Notes: generated from the letters alone by a model not told the origin. A stretch of DNA of 64,000 bases from CBDANZ01 sp965197865 (GCA_965197865.1 CBDANZ010000004.1:62001-126000); one strand, 5' to 3'; counted from the stretch's first letter, positions 6,674-15,526 are shown. Translations and numbers: made by a program.

Positions 6674-9355
6674 GTGTCCAATCCGTCGACATTGCTGACC
6701 AGTCTCGATCCTTCTCGCCTGCGGCTCCCCGAAAGGCCGGCCCTCGAAGGACTTGAGGACAAGTGGATCCCGCGCTGGGAGGCCGATGAGGTCTACCGCT
6801 TGGATCGCTCCAGGGCTCGTGCCGATGTGTACTCGATCGACACGCCGCCGCCGACCGTCAACGGCTCGCTGCACGTCGGGCACGTCTTCTCGTATACGCA
6901 CACGGACGTAATCGCGCGCTTTCAACGAATGCGTGGCAAGGCCGTGTTCTACCCGATGGGCTGGGACGACAACGGCCTGCCCACCGAACGGCGGGTCCAG
7001 AACTACTACGGCGTGCGCTGCGATCCTTCGCTGCCCTACGATCCCTCGTTCACGGCGCCAGACCAGCCGCCGAAGCATCCGATCTCGATCTCGAGACCAA
7101 ACTTCATCGAGCTATGTAATCGCCTGACGGCTGAGGACGAGAAGGCGTTCGAGCGCCTCTGGAAGCACCTCGGGTTGTCGGTTGACTGGTCGATGACCTA
7201 CTCGACGATCGACGCGCGCGCGCAGCGCTCCTCGCAAATCGCCTTTCTTCGCTTGCTGAAGCGCGGCCTTGCGTACCAGGTCGAAGCGCCGACGCTGTGG
7301 GACGTGGATTTTCGGACGGCCGTCGCGCAGGCCGAGCTTGAGGATCGCGAGCTCTCCGGCGCGTATCACCGCATCAAGTTCGCAGTCGCGTCCGGTACGT
7401 CCGGGGCACAGGTAGGGTCCGGCCTTAGCCGGACCACTGAGTTCAGCCGGACCGTGGAAATCGAGACAACCCGTCCTGAGCTCGTACCCGCCTGCGTCGC
7501 GCTCGTCGCGCATCCAGACGATGGACGGTATCAGGCGCTGTTCGGGAAAGAGGTCCTCACCCCGCTGTTTGGCGCGCGAATCCCAGTCAAGGCGCACCCG
7601 CTCGCGGATCCCGCGAAGGGCAGCGGCATTGCGATGATCTGTACCTTCGGCGACATCACGGACGTGACGTGGTGGCGCGAGCTGAACCTGCCGGTCCGGG
7701 CCGTGATTCAGGCGGACGGCACGCTGCGGCCGCTGACGTGGGGCGCGCCCGGCTGGGAGTCTGTGGACTCCGTTCGGGCGCAGCGGTACTACGACGGGCT
7801 GCAGCGTCTGTCGGCGTCCAAGGCGCGGGCGAAGATCGTGGACCAGCTCCGACAGTCGGGCGATCTCGTCGGCGAGCTACGGCCGATCACGCACGCCGTG
7901 AAGTTCTACGAGAAGGGCGACCGGCCGCTCGAGATCGTGACCAGCCGGCAATGGTTCATCAAGACGATCGAGTTCCGTGAGGCGCTCCTCGCACGCGGCC
8001 GCGAGCTCAAGTGGCACCCGCCTTACATGCGAGCGCGATTCGAGAACTGGACTAACGGCCTGACCGGCGACTGGTGCGTGAGCCGCCAGCGTTTCTTCGG
8101 CGTGCCATTTCCAGTTTGGTACCCAGTCGGCGCCGCAGGTCGCGTCGAGCACGAATGGCCGATCGCGCCGTGCGAGGAACAGCTGCCCATCGATCCGTCG
8201 ACCGACGTGCCCGAGGGCTATCGCGGCGACCAGCGCGGCCAGCCAGGCGGATTTGTCGGTGATCCGGACGTGATGGACACCTGGGCCACCTCGTCGCTGA
8301 CGCCGCAGATCGCCTGCGGCTGGCCCGAGGATCCGGCGCTCTTCGAGCGGACCTTTCCGATGGATCTTCGGCCTCAGGCGCACGACATCATCCGAACGTG
8401 GTTGTTCGACTCGGTGTTGCGCGCCCATCTCGAGCACGGGTCGCTGCCTTGGACTAACGCGGCGATCTCCGGATGGGTGCTCGATCCCGATCGCAGGAAG
8501 ATGTCCAAGTCTAGGGGAAACGTTGTTACGCCGATGGCGCTGCTCGAGGAGCACGGGTCCGACGGTGTGCGCTATTGGGCCGCCAGCGGGCGGCCTGGCA
8601 CCGACACGGCGTTCGATCCCAACCAGATGCGGGTCGGGCGGAGGCTGGCAATCAAGCTCCTGAACGCGTCGCGGTTTGCGCTCGCGTCGCCTGCACCGCA
8701 GGGCGAGATTGCGGCGCCCGTGGATCGCGCCATACTCAGGAGTTTGGCCGCGCTGGTGGACGAGGCGACGCGGGACCTCGAAGGCTACGACTACGCGCGC
8801 GTCCTGCAGCGGACCGAGGAGTTCTTCTGGCGCTTCTGCGACGACTATCTCGAGCTGGTGAAAGGACGACGGTACGGTGAACAGGGCGCCGAAGGCGCAG
8901 CCTCGGCAAATTCCGCGCTCGTGGCGGCGCTGTCGGTGCTGCTGCGCCTGTTTGCGCCGTTTCTGCCGTTCGTGACTGAGGAAGTGTGGTCCTGGTGGAA
9001 GGACGGCTCGGTACACGCCGCGTCGTGGCCCACGCGAGCCGAACTGGAGGGAATTGTCGTAGACGCCTCGCCAGAACGTCGGCAGAGCGATCAGCACATC
9101 TACGAATGGGCGACCGGCGTGCTGTTCGAAATCCGCAAGCAACGGTCCGAAGCCCAGCAACCGATGCGCGTGCCGATCACCAAGGTGACCGTGAGGGCTG
9201 AGCCGGCGGCGATCGATCTGATGCCGCACGTCGAGGCGGATCTCAAAGCTGCGCTGCGCGTGCAGGCGTTCGAGACGACAGCGGGTGAACCGCGCGAGAT
9301 TGTTGTCGCGGGATATGCGCCGGACGAAGCGGGTGATCGTCGTGCGGACCTCTAG
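6674..9355 (+). CDS. valS: valyl-tRNA synthetase
   Basis: An 893-residue class Ia aminoacyl-tRNA synthetase that charges tRNA-Val. The HIGH signature appears in PPTVNGSLHVGHVFSYTHTD and KMSKS in RRKMSKSRGN. MGWDDNGLPTERRVQNYYG and VRCDPSLPYDP are typical of the shorter ValS subgroup seen in Actinobacteria, not the E. coli type. The start is GTG 6674. About 20 unusual residues (GTSGAQVGSGLSRTTEFSR) interrupt the editing-domain entry just before VEIETTRPEL. They are encoded by a palindromic repeat (see 7395-7455) that kept the frame open. Confidence 0.95.
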   Translation: MSNPSTLLTSLDPSRLRLPERPALEGLEDKWIPRWEADEVYRLDRSRARADVYSIDTPPPTVNGSLHVGHVFSYTHTDVIARFQRMRGKAVFYPMGWDDNGLPTERRVQNYYGVRCDPSLPYDPSFTAPDQPPKHPISISRPNFIELCNRLTAEDEKAFERLWKHLGLSVDWSMTYSTIDARAQRSSQIAFLRLLKRGLAYQVEAPTLWDVDFRTAVAQAELEDRELSGAYHRIKFAVASGTSGAQVGSGLSRTTEFSRTVEIETTRPELVPACVALVAHPDDGRYQALFGKEVLTPLFGARIPVKAHPLADPAKGSGIAMICTFGDITDVTWWRELNLPVRAVIQADGTLRPLTWGAPGWESVDSVRAQRYYDGLQRLSASKARAKIVDQLRQSGDLVGELRPITHAVKFYEKGDRPLEIVTSRQWFIKTIEFREALLARGRELKWHPPYMRARFENWTNGLTGDWCVSRQRFFGVPFPVWYPVGAAGRVEHEWPIAPCEEQLPIDPSTDVPEGYRGDQRGQPGGFVGDPDVMDTWATSSLTPQIACGWPEDPALFERTFPMDLRPQAHDIIRTWLFDSVLRAHLEHGSLPWTNAAISGWVLDPDRRKMSKSRGNVVTPMALLEEHGSDGVRYWAASGRPGTDTAFDPNQMRVGRRLAIKLLNASRFALASPAPQGEIAAPVDRAILRSLAALVDEATRDLEGYDYARVLQRTEEFFWRFCDDYLELVKGRRYGEQGAEGAASANSALVAALSVLLRLFAPFLPFVTEEVWSWWKDGSVHAASWPTRAELEGIVVDASPERRQSDQHIYEWATGVLFEIRKQRSEAQQPMRVPITKVTVRAEPAAIDLMPHVEADLKAALRVQAFETTAGEPREIVVAGYAPDEAGDRRADL
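7395..7455. repeat. palindromic repeat inserted in frame inside valS
   Basis: The stem GGTCCGGC (7416-7423), loop CTTA, and stem GCCGGACC (7428-7435) sit inside the valS coding region, followed by a degenerate third copy (agccggaccgtgg). The encoded residues have no counterpart in usual ValS sequences at this point. This is a REP-like element carried as a protein insertion. Confidence 0.6.
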
Positions 9356-9370
9356 GTTCGCCGTGGAATC

Positions 9371-10216
9371 GTGACTGCACTGGATCCGGCCCTGTACCGG
9401 GTGATCGTGCGCCGAGCGCTCAAGGAAGACCTCGGCACCGGCGACATCACGACGGAGGCCACTGTCGGCCCGGAGCAGCGCGCCTGCGGGTCGTTGGTGG
9501 CAAGAGCGGATTGTGTTCTGGCCGGCCTCGAAGTGGCGCTTGAGGCTTTTCGACAGGTCGATCCGGCCGTGTCCGTTGAGTGTCGCCGCCGCGACAGTGA
9601 CCGTTGCGCGACCGGCGACGAGATTGCCGAAATCGTAGGCCTTGCGCGCGCGCTGCTGATGGCCGAGCGAACGGCGCTCAATTTCCTACAGCGGCTGTCC
9701 GGGATTGCCACGCGGGCGAGGCAGTTTGTGGACGCGGCTGGCGGCCGAATCACGGTGCTCGACACGAGAAAGACGACGCCTACGCTGCGCGCGCTCGAGA
9801 AATACGCCGTCACGGCCGGTGGAGCTACGAGCCACCGGTCGGGCCTGTTCGACGCCTTTCTGATCAAGGACAATCACGTGCGCCTCGCCGGCGGCGTGGA
9901 GGCGGCGGTGGCGCGCGTGCGCCGGCAGCGCCCGGGAATGCCCATCGAAATCGAGGCGCAAAGTCTTGCTCAAGTGGACGAGGCGATCGAGGCAGGCGCC
10001 GACATGGTCCTGGCCGACAACATGTCGATCGACGAGGTGCGCGAGGCTGTTCGGCGTGCCAGGGGGCGGGCCAAGGTTGAGATCTCGGGCGGCGTGGTGC
10101 TGGACCGGATTCCAGAGCTGGCCGCGATCGGCGCCGACTTCGTGTCGGTCGGCGCGCTCACGCACTCCGCGCCCGCCGCGGACATCAGCTTTGAAATCGA
10201 AGGCATATCAGTCTGA
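9371..10216 (+). CDS. nadC: nicotinate-nucleotide pyrophosphorylase (carboxylating)
   Basis: Quinolinate phosphoribosyltransferase, 281 residues, converting quinolinate and PRPP to nicotinate mononucleotide in de novo NAD synthesis. Family motifs in order: EDLGTGDITT at the N-terminus, ERTALNFLQRLSGIAT, the PRPP/quinolinate-binding DTRKTTPTLRALEKYAV, SGLFDAFLIKDNH, IEIEAQSL, and the C-terminal VEISGGVVLD and VSVGALTHSAPAADIS. Start GTG 9371, 15 bp after valS. The end nearly abuts birA, suggesting a valS-nadC-birA-coaX transcription unit. Confidence 0.95.
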   Translation: MTALDPALYRVIVRRALKEDLGTGDITTEATVGPEQRACGSLVARADCVLAGLEVALEAFRQVDPAVSVECRRRDSDRCATGDEIAEIVGLARALLMAERTALNFLQRLSGIATRARQFVDAAGGRITVLDTRKTTPTLRALEKYAVTAGGATSHRSGLFDAFLIKDNHVRLAGGVEAAVARVRRQRPGMPIEIEAQSLAQVDEAIEAGADMVLADNMSIDEVREAVRRARGRAKVEISGGVVLDRIPELAAIGADFVSVGALTHSAPAADISFEIEGISV

Positions 10217-10220
10217 ACCT

Positions 10221-11012
10221 TTGCCGCCCGACCTCGCCGAGGCTCTCGCAAGCGCGAGAAGTCGGCTGGGCCGCCTCGGGTCGCTCCTGCTGTATTTTTC
10301 GACGATCGGATCGACCAACGACGTGGCGGCGACGCTCGCGGAAAATGGCAACGCCGAAGGCGCTATCGTGATGGCCGACGCGCAGACCCAGGGCCGCGGC
10401 CGGCGAGGGCGAACCTGGTACTCGCCGCCGGCAAGCGGGCTGTACGTGTCGGTCGTGCTGGCACCCGCTCGCGCGATGGAGGCGCCCGAACGGGCAGTCG
10501 CGCTGCTGACGCTGACGGCCGGGGTCGCGCTCGCCGAAGCGGTCGAGACGATCACGGGGCTCGGTCCCGACGTCAAGTGGCCCAACGATCTGTTGGTCGG
10601 CCGGCGTAAGCTCGCAGGGATTCTGGCGGAAGGCTCTGCCCAACCGGCGTACGTGGTGCTTGGATACGGCATCAACGTTGGTCCGATGACGTATCCGCTC
10701 GAGCTCGGCGATCGCGCGACGTCGCTCGAATCCGTACTGGGTCGGCCGGTCGATCGCGTTGCGCTCTCGGTGGAAACGCTTGCCGCGCTCGCCGCGCGCT
10801 ACGACGATCTGCTCAGCGGACGGTTCGATGCTATTCTCGAGCGGTGGCGGCGCCGGGCGCCGACCAGGCGCGGCGCGGGCGTCGCGTGGGACGGCGCCTC
10901 GGGACCGCAAAGAGGCGTTACGGCCGATATCGATGGTTGGGGAGCGTTGCTCGTGCGGGTCGGAGATCGAATCGAAAGAATCGCGGCGGGGGAGCTTCGC
11001 TGGGAAATTTGA
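10221..11012 (+). CDS. birA: biotin--[acetyl-CoA-carboxylase] ligase
   Basis: Biotin protein ligase that biotinylates the carrier protein of acetyl-CoA carboxylase. Catalytic motifs: STIGSTND, the biotinyl-AMP loop GRGRRGRTW, SGLYVSVVL, VKWPNDLLVGRRKLAGIL and the GYGINV segment, then a C-terminal beta-barrel. There is no N-terminal helix-turn-helix, so it is a monofunctional (group I) ligase without repressor activity. The frame is open far upstream into nadC. TTG at 10221 is chosen as the first start after the nadC stop; TTG 10191, overlapping nadC, is the alternative. Confidence 0.9.
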   Translation: MPPDLAEALASARSRLGRLGSLLLYFSTIGSTNDVAATLAENGNAEGAIVMADAQTQGRGRRGRTWYSPPASGLYVSVVLAPARAMEAPERAVALLTLTAGVALAEAVETITGLGPDVKWPNDLLVGRRKLAGILAEGSAQPAYVVLGYGINVGPMTYPLELGDRATSLESVLGRPVDRVALSVETLAALAARYDDLLSGRFDAILERWRRRAPTRRGAGVAWDGASGPQRGVTADIDGWGALLVRVGDRIERIAAGELRWEI

Positions 11013-11032
11013 AGTCCGAAGTCTGATATCTC

Positions 11033-11809
11033 ATGCTTCTGGCGATTGACGTCGGCAACACCCATTCCGTCTTCGGCATCTTCAACGAGACGACGCTGGT
11101 GCAGAGCTGGCGGCTGCAGACGCTCAGCGAGCGTACGTCCGACGAACTGGGGCTGCTCGTCGACGGCTTGTTCGCGCACGCGCGCGTCGAACGGTCGAAG
11201 GTCATGGGTATCGTCCTGGCGTCGGTCGTACCGCCGTTGACCGGGACGACGTGCGAGATGGTCAAGCGCAACTTCGGACGCGACCCGCTCGTCGTCGATC
11301 CCGCCCGCAACTCTGGCATGCCGATCCTGTACGAGAACCCCGCGGAGGTTGGCGCTGATCGAATCGTGAGTGCGATTGCCGCCTACGAGCGCTTCGGTCG
11401 AAAGACTGGGGCGCCGCTCATCGTCTGCGATTTCGGCACGGCTACGACGCTGGATGCCGTGTCGTCGAAGGGCGAGTACCTGGGTGGCGCGATTTGCCCG
11501 GGCGTCACGATTTCAGCCGACGCGCTCTTTCAGCGTGCGGCTCGGCTTCCACGGATCGATGTGCGCAAGCCGACCACCGTCATAGGCCGCACAACGGTCG
11601 GCGCAATGGAGTCGGGCCTCTTCTACGGGTACGTCGGAATGGTCGAAGGGCTTATCCGTCGCATGGGCGCCGAGCTCGGCGGCAGCGCCACGTGCGTGGC
11701 GACTGGCGGTCTCGCGGCCGTGATCGCCCAGGAGACGCCGCTCATCGAGCACGTGGACGTCGACCTCACCCTCCATGGGCTCAGAATCGTGTGGCAACGG
11801 AACCAGTAG
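11033..11809 (+). CDS. coaX: type III pantothenate kinase
   Basis: A 258-residue ASKHA-fold kinase that phosphorylates pantothenate in the first step of coenzyme A synthesis. Visible motifs: phosphate-1 loop LLAIDVGNTHSVFGIF, VVDPARNSGMPILYENP, GADRIVSAIAAYERFG, phosphate-2 loop DFGTATTLDAV, GGAICPGVTISADALF, and GRTTVGAMESGLFYGYVGMVEG. The birA-coaX order is common in bacteria. A 20-bp gap separates the two genes. Confidence 0.95.
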   Translation: MLLAIDVGNTHSVFGIFNETTLVQSWRLQTLSERTSDELGLLVDGLFAHARVERSKVMGIVLASVVPPLTGTTCEMVKRNFGRDPLVVDPARNSGMPILYENPAEVGADRIVSAIAAYERFGRKTGAPLIVCDFGTATTLDAVSSKGEYLGGAICPGVTISADALFQRAARLPRIDVRKPTTVIGRTTVGAMESGLFYGYVGMVEGLIRRMGAELGGSATCVATGGLAAVIAQETPLIEHVDVDLTLHGLRIVWQRNQ

Positions 11810-11839
11810 CGACGTCGCTACAAGATTGCAGATTGCAAA

Positions 11840-12580
11840 TTGCAGATTGGAGACTACTGTCGGAACGTCGAAGCCTACCTCTGTCAGAAGAACGACGGTC
11901 ACCTGATCCGCGTCGTCGGACCCTCCTTCGAGCTGGTGTCGCGGTGGGAGGCAGACGGCGTGCCGCTCCAGATCGCGCTCAGCGGAATCGATCGGTACTT
12001 TGAGCGGTACTATCGCAGGGGCCCGCGCCGCCGGCCGGTGCGGATCGATTTCTGCGACGCCGATGTGCGCGACATCTTCGACGAGTGGCGCAGGGCGATT
12101 GGATTGCCGGCTAGACGTCACCAGGAATCGATCGGGCCGCAAGACGAGGCAGACAGCCTGGCAAGGGTCGACACCGAGGAGGAGGCGCGACGTAGAGCGT
12201 CGCTGCCGGCCCACCTGGAACGCGCGACGCGGCGGCTCACGAATGCGCGCGCAAAGGGAACGCTCGGCGCCGAGGCCGACTCTTTCATCGATCGCTTATC
12301 GTCCGAGCTCGATGCTGCACGTGCCTCCGCACGAGGTGTGCGAGGGGAGGCGCGGCGCTCTCTCGTCACACGCCTCGCTGAGCTCGATGCCGAGCTGGTC
12401 AAAGTGGCGCGCGGGTCGCTGGACAACGCACAGCGGCGGGCGTTCGAGAGAGAGGCTGACGAGGCGCTCGCCGGCTTTCGCGATCGGATGTCGGGCGAGG
12501 CGTATCGCCGCGCACGCGAAGCCGCTGTCGACAGGCTGACCCGCGAGCGTCTCGGCTTGCCTACGTTGTCGTTCATCTAG
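11840..12580 (+). CDS. conserved hypothetical protein
   Basis: About 246 residues, Arg/Ala/Glu-rich and mostly helical, with no signal peptide or membrane segment. The N-terminal 80 residues (DYCRNVEAYLCQKNDGHLIR, then FELVSRWEADGVPLQIALSG) look like a compact folded domain. The rest resembles a charged coiled coil. No function can be assigned. The TTG start used here lies in a gattgcag-type repeat, so the true start could be a few codons later. It follows coaX by 30 bp and may be co-transcribed. Confidence 0.6.
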   Translation: MQIGDYCRNVEAYLCQKNDGHLIRVVGPSFELVSRWEADGVPLQIALSGIDRYFERYYRRGPRRRPVRIDFCDADVRDIFDEWRRAIGLPARRHQESIGPQDEADSLARVDTEEEARRRASLPAHLERATRRLTNARAKGTLGAEADSFIDRLSSELDAARASARGVRGEARRSLVTRLAELDAELVKVARGSLDNAQRRAFEREADEALAGFRDRMSGEAYRRAREAAVDRLTRERLGLPTLSFI

Positions 12581-12651
12581 CCGGTCCGCGCGATCAGGTC
12601 GCCGTCGTGAGAACTAGTCTCACGTTCGCCATCGTCACGCGGTGGGTTAGC

Positions 12652-12817
12652 CTAGCAGTCCGTGGTGAAAGTCCGTCTGCATTCGACGAGCGATGCATCC
12701 TCGTGGCCTGCGTTGCTCCTCCATCAAATACAGGCGGTATTCTCGGTCGTCGCGCCTTGCCCGCGAGGCGCCTCGCTCGTCTCGGTGCAGCGCTCGACTT
12801 TCACCACGGACTGCTAG
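12652..12817 (+). mobile_element. 166-bp MITE, copy 1
   Basis: Non-autonomous element bounded by 22-bp perfect inverted repeats that begin CTAGCAGTCCGT and continue GGTGAAAGTC. CTAG at both outer ends could be part of the repeat or a 4-bp target duplication. It differs from copies 2 and 3 at only one or two positions and has exactly the same length. No transposase is encoded. The terminal repeat matches the ends of the IS1182-like element at 48623-50065. Confidence 0.85.
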
Positions 12818-13030
12818 GGTCGCTGGCCGAACCGACCCATGAACAACACATCTCGCGCTACCTGAGAACGCCGAGCGATTCTTACCATTCAGAAGTTCCT
12901 GCTCGGCACGCTGCTTGTTGGCGTCGTCGGCACCGAAATCGCGTTGCTGCTGCCGCTCGGGCACTTCGGAGAAGTCCACGGCTGCTGCTGACATCGCCGA
13001 GCGTGGAGGGGCAGAGCGGACGAAAGTGTC

Positions 13031-13263
13031 GTGGGCGGAGGCGACACGGTCCATTATGCGGTCGATGTGGCCGGCGCCAGCAGTCCGCTCCAAGTCGATG
13101 TGGAGCTTTTCTTTCAGCCCATTGCTTATCGCTGGGCGCAGAACCTGAAGAGCTATGAGTCGGAGGAGACGCGCCGCTTCGTGTCGTTCTACGAGTCGTG
13201 GCGCACGTGTCGTCTGTGGTCCTGGCCACGGCCGCAGCCCTGGTGAGCGCGAACGCGAACTGA
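13031..13263 (+). pseudogene. 3' remnant of a membrane/cytochrome-associated protein, frameshifted
   Basis: A coding-like stretch reads TVHYAVDVAGASSPLQVDVE, then LFFQPIAYRWAQNLKSYES and EETRRFVSFYES. A shift of frame then restores VAHVSSVVLATAAALVSAN before a stop at 13261-13263. This pattern resembles the C-terminus of proteins found next to multihaem cytochromes; that family assignment is weak. Upstream (12880-12980) another frame carries a hydrophobic segment (FLLGTLLVGVVGTEIALLL). The gene is broken and may have been disrupted around the adjacent MITE. Confidence 0.4.
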
Positions 13264-13304
13264 CGAAGGCTGAGAGACGAAGGCGGGCGCACACCTAATC
13301 TGAT

Positions 13305-14630
13305 ATGCCGACCTGGCCCGGGCAAATCGTGACGCTGGCGATCGAGAAGCCGGCTGCCGGCGGGCGGATGATCGCGCGGCTCGACGGTCAGGTCGTACTG
13401 GTCGGCGGCGCCATTCCAGGCGAGCGAGTGTCTGCGTGCATCGAGCGGGTGGGTAAAGGCCTCGCGTACGCGCACGCCGTTTCCGTCTGGCACACGTCCC
13501 CCGACCGTCGCGAGCCGTTCACCGATCCGCTGTGCGGCGGCTGCCTGTACGCGCACATTGCGTACTCGAGACAAATCGCGCTCAAAGGAGAGGTCATTAG
13601 GGACGCATTCGTGCGGATCGGCCGCATCACGCTGCCCTCGGTGGTCGCCGTCGCTCCTTCCGCCTCAGAGGGCTACCGGATGCGAGCGCGGCTGCACGTC
13701 CGAGGCGCCCGCGTCGGCTTCTTTCGCGGAGGGACACACGAGGTATGCGATGCGCGCCCGACACGGCAATTGCTTCCGATGACGTGCGACGTGATCGATC
13801 GGCTTGCGGCCGGCCTGCGGTCACTCGGCGTCGACTCGGTCCGCGAGCTGGATGTTTCTGAGAACGTCGGCGGATCCGAGCGGGTCGTGCACCTGGAGAT
13901 CGCCGCTCCAGTGGATCCCCGTCCGCTCATCGCCGTCGCGAGCGTGGACGGCCTGACTGGGCTGACCATCAGTCGTCGCCAGTCGCGTCCCCCAAGCGTA
14001 GCGCAGGACCTTAGTCCCTCAGGTGTGGCGCAGGACGTTGGTCCTGTCCACATCGTCAGCGGCGACCCTCACGTTACCGATGTTCTCTCGATCGGCGATC
14101 ACACCATCACGCTTCGTCGTCACGTCCTTGCGTTCTTCCAGGGGAACCGCTTCTTACTGCGGGACCTCGTCGCGCACGTCATCGGGCAGATCGAGCAAGG
14201 CACCAGGGTCGTCGACTTGTATGCAGGCGTCGGGTTGTTCTCGGTGGCCGCGGCCGTTGTGCGCGCTGCGCAGGTAAAGGCTGTCGAGGGCAACCGCGTG
14301 GCCGCGCAGGATCTCGTCGCGAACGCGAAGGCGGCCAACGCTTCGATCGAGTGGATTCAGGAACCGGTGGAAGCCTTCATGCGGAAATCTCAGTCGGCCC
14401 CGGACACGCTGATCGTGGACCCGTCCAGGACCGGGATGTCGCGAGAGGCGCTCCACGGCGCTATTGTTCTTGGAGCGCGGAAGATCGTGTATATCTCGTG
14501 CGACGTGGCCACGCTGGCGCGTGATGCGAGACGTCTTCTGGATGCCGGCTACACGATTGAGAGCGTCGAGGCATTCGATTTGTTCCCCAACACGCCGCAC
14601 GTGGAGACGGTGGTGGTGTTCAATCAGTGA
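13305..14630 (+). CDS. class I SAM-dependent RNA (uracil-5-)methyltransferase, TrmA/RlmD family
   Basis: A 441-residue m5U methyltransferase acting on rRNA or tRNA. An N-terminal TRAM domain (residues 1-60) precedes a Cys-containing segment CGGCLYAHI, which is reduced compared with the four-Cys Fe-S site of RlmD. The SAM-binding motif is VVDLYAGVGLFSVAAA, the substrate motif IVDPSRTGMS, and the catalytic Cys is in YISCDVATLARDARRL. Residues about 226-245 (RPPSVAQDLSPSGVAQDVGP) are encoded by two repeat units and look like an insertion. Target base is uncertain. Confidence 0.87.
   Translation: MPTWPGQIVTLAIEKPAAGGRMIARLDGQVVLVGGAIPGERVSACIERVGKGLAYAHAVSVWHTSPDRREPFTDPLCGGCLYAHIAYSRQIALKGEVIRDAFVRIGRITLPSVVAVAPSASEGYRMRARLHVRGARVGFFRGGTHEVCDARPTRQLLPMTCDVIDRLAAGLRSLGVDSVRELDVSENVGGSERVVHLEIAAPVDPRPLIAVASVDGLTGLTISRRQSRPPSVAQDLSPSGVAQDVGPVHIVSGDPHVTDVLSIGDHTITLRRHVLAFFQGNRFLLRDLVAHVIGQIEQGTRVVDLYAGVGLFSVAAAVVRAAQVKAVEGNRVAAQDLVANAKAANASIEWIQEPVEAFMRKSQSAPDTLIVDPSRTGMSREALHGAIVLGARKIVYISCDVATLARDARRLLDAGYTIESVEAFDLFPNTPHVETVVVFNQ
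13996..14045. repeat. tandem REP-like units inside an RNA methyltransferase gene
   Basis: Two consecutive units, gcgtagcgcaggaccttag and gtgtggcgcaggacgttgg, each followed by a partial complement, lie in frame within the gene. The same consensus occurs outside genes at 6442-6490 and 15500-15526. The units encode VAQD-L-S and VAQD-V-G, giving an internally repeated peptide. Confidence 0.6.
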
Positions 14631-15400
14631 GGGTCACGATCTGGGATGGGTGAACCACCCGTCTTCAGGCGAGGGTCGCTCAAGGTGACCACCAACACAT
14701 CCCGATACGCGGGGCACCCGGGGTCGATTGCCTGGACGGGGGTCACACCGTGGGCGACGCGCACGTCGTCGACGAGGGCGGCGTCCAGCGGTTGGGTAAG
14801 GGTGAAGTGCCCGAGCCGCCTTCCATCGAACGCGTGAATCATCGTCGTACCGCTGGCGATGTTGCGGCGGGCGATGAGCAGGACGAGCACGTAGTTCACG
14901 CCGTCGCGGTGGAGCCCTTCAGGCGTAGGACGACCCACCTCGCCGCCGCGCGCCTCGATCCGGAACTGATGCACTTCGACGCGCCACACGCGGCAGTCCG
15001 GCGCGAGGCTGCCGAACAGCGCACGGCAGCACGCGAGAATCGTCTGCATGCTCGGTCCCCTGCCAATCTCGGGTGCGATCGGCTCGAACCAGCGCGAGAC
15101 GCCGCCGTGCAGCGGGTTGTAGTCCAGGCTCTGGTAGTGGGGTTGATACGGCTGACGTTGAATGGGGAGGTCGGACGCCACCGAGTACACCGCGTGCCGC
15201 CGGTGACGATAATGGCCACCGTCTGCCATATACCTGTCGAGCTCCAGCGCGTTCCAGCTTTCGGCAAATGCTGGCCAGTCGGCAAGCGATCCGAAAGGCG
15301 CAAGCATCTCGCGCATCGCCTCGGCGTACACGAACCCGTAGCCGTCGCGCGCGATTGATCGGGCCAGCGGGCCGGCCTGGAGAGGTGCAGCTCCGCTCAT
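14624..15400 (-). CDS. 2OG-Fe(II) dioxygenase family protein (PF10014-like)
   Basis: A 258-residue protein resembling the BsmA/isoleucine-hydroxylase type of 2-oxoglutarate- and iron-dependent oxygenase (PF10014). The iron-binding HxD is seen in PTPEGLHRDGVNYV at about residue 165, with the distal His likely in DVRVAHGVTPV. Other family features: SWNALELDRYMADGG, RRHAVYS, and the RVWRVEVHQFRIEA strand. It converges with the methyltransferase gene, overlapping it by 7 bp at the 3' ends. The substrate is unknown; characterised relatives hydroxylate free aliphatic amino acids. Confidence 0.75.
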   Translation of the reverse strand: MSGAAPLQAGPLARSIARDGYGFVYAEAMREMLAPFGSLADWPAFAESWNALELDRYMADGGHYRHRRHAVYSVASDLPIQRQPYQPHYQSLDYNPLHGGVSRWFEPIAPEIGRGPSMQTILACCRALFGSLAPDCRVWRVEVHQFRIEARGGEVGRPTPEGLHRDGVNYVLVLLIARRNIASGTTMIHAFDGRRLGHFTLTQPLDAALVDDVRVAHGVTPVQAIDPGCPAYRDVLVVTLSDPRLKTGGSPIPDRDPH

Positions 15401-15499
15401 ACGACAATCTTAGACTTCATGCTGACCTTACAGTCATCCTAATCCAGGAAGCACTTGTGTCGACGTGTGTGGTACAGCTCTCTAGACCTGCCGCCGCCC

Positions 15500-15526
15500 G
15501 AGCGCAAGACTAAAGTCCTGCGCTAC
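15500..15526. repeat. REP-like palindrome
   Basis: Hairpin-forming unit agcgcaagactaaagtcctg followed by cgctac, in the gap between the dioxygenase promoter side and the M2 peptidase. It is an inverted copy of the consensus at 6442 and 13996. Confidence 0.55.

Noticed and set aside
7877..9229. 450-residue minus-strand ORF
   Set aside because: It is fully antisense to valS, His/Arg-rich with no motifs: a GC-rich shadow.
12652..12817. MITE copies as CRISPR-like or tandem repeats
   Set aside because: They are dispersed, far apart, with terminal inverted repeats and no spacer pattern.
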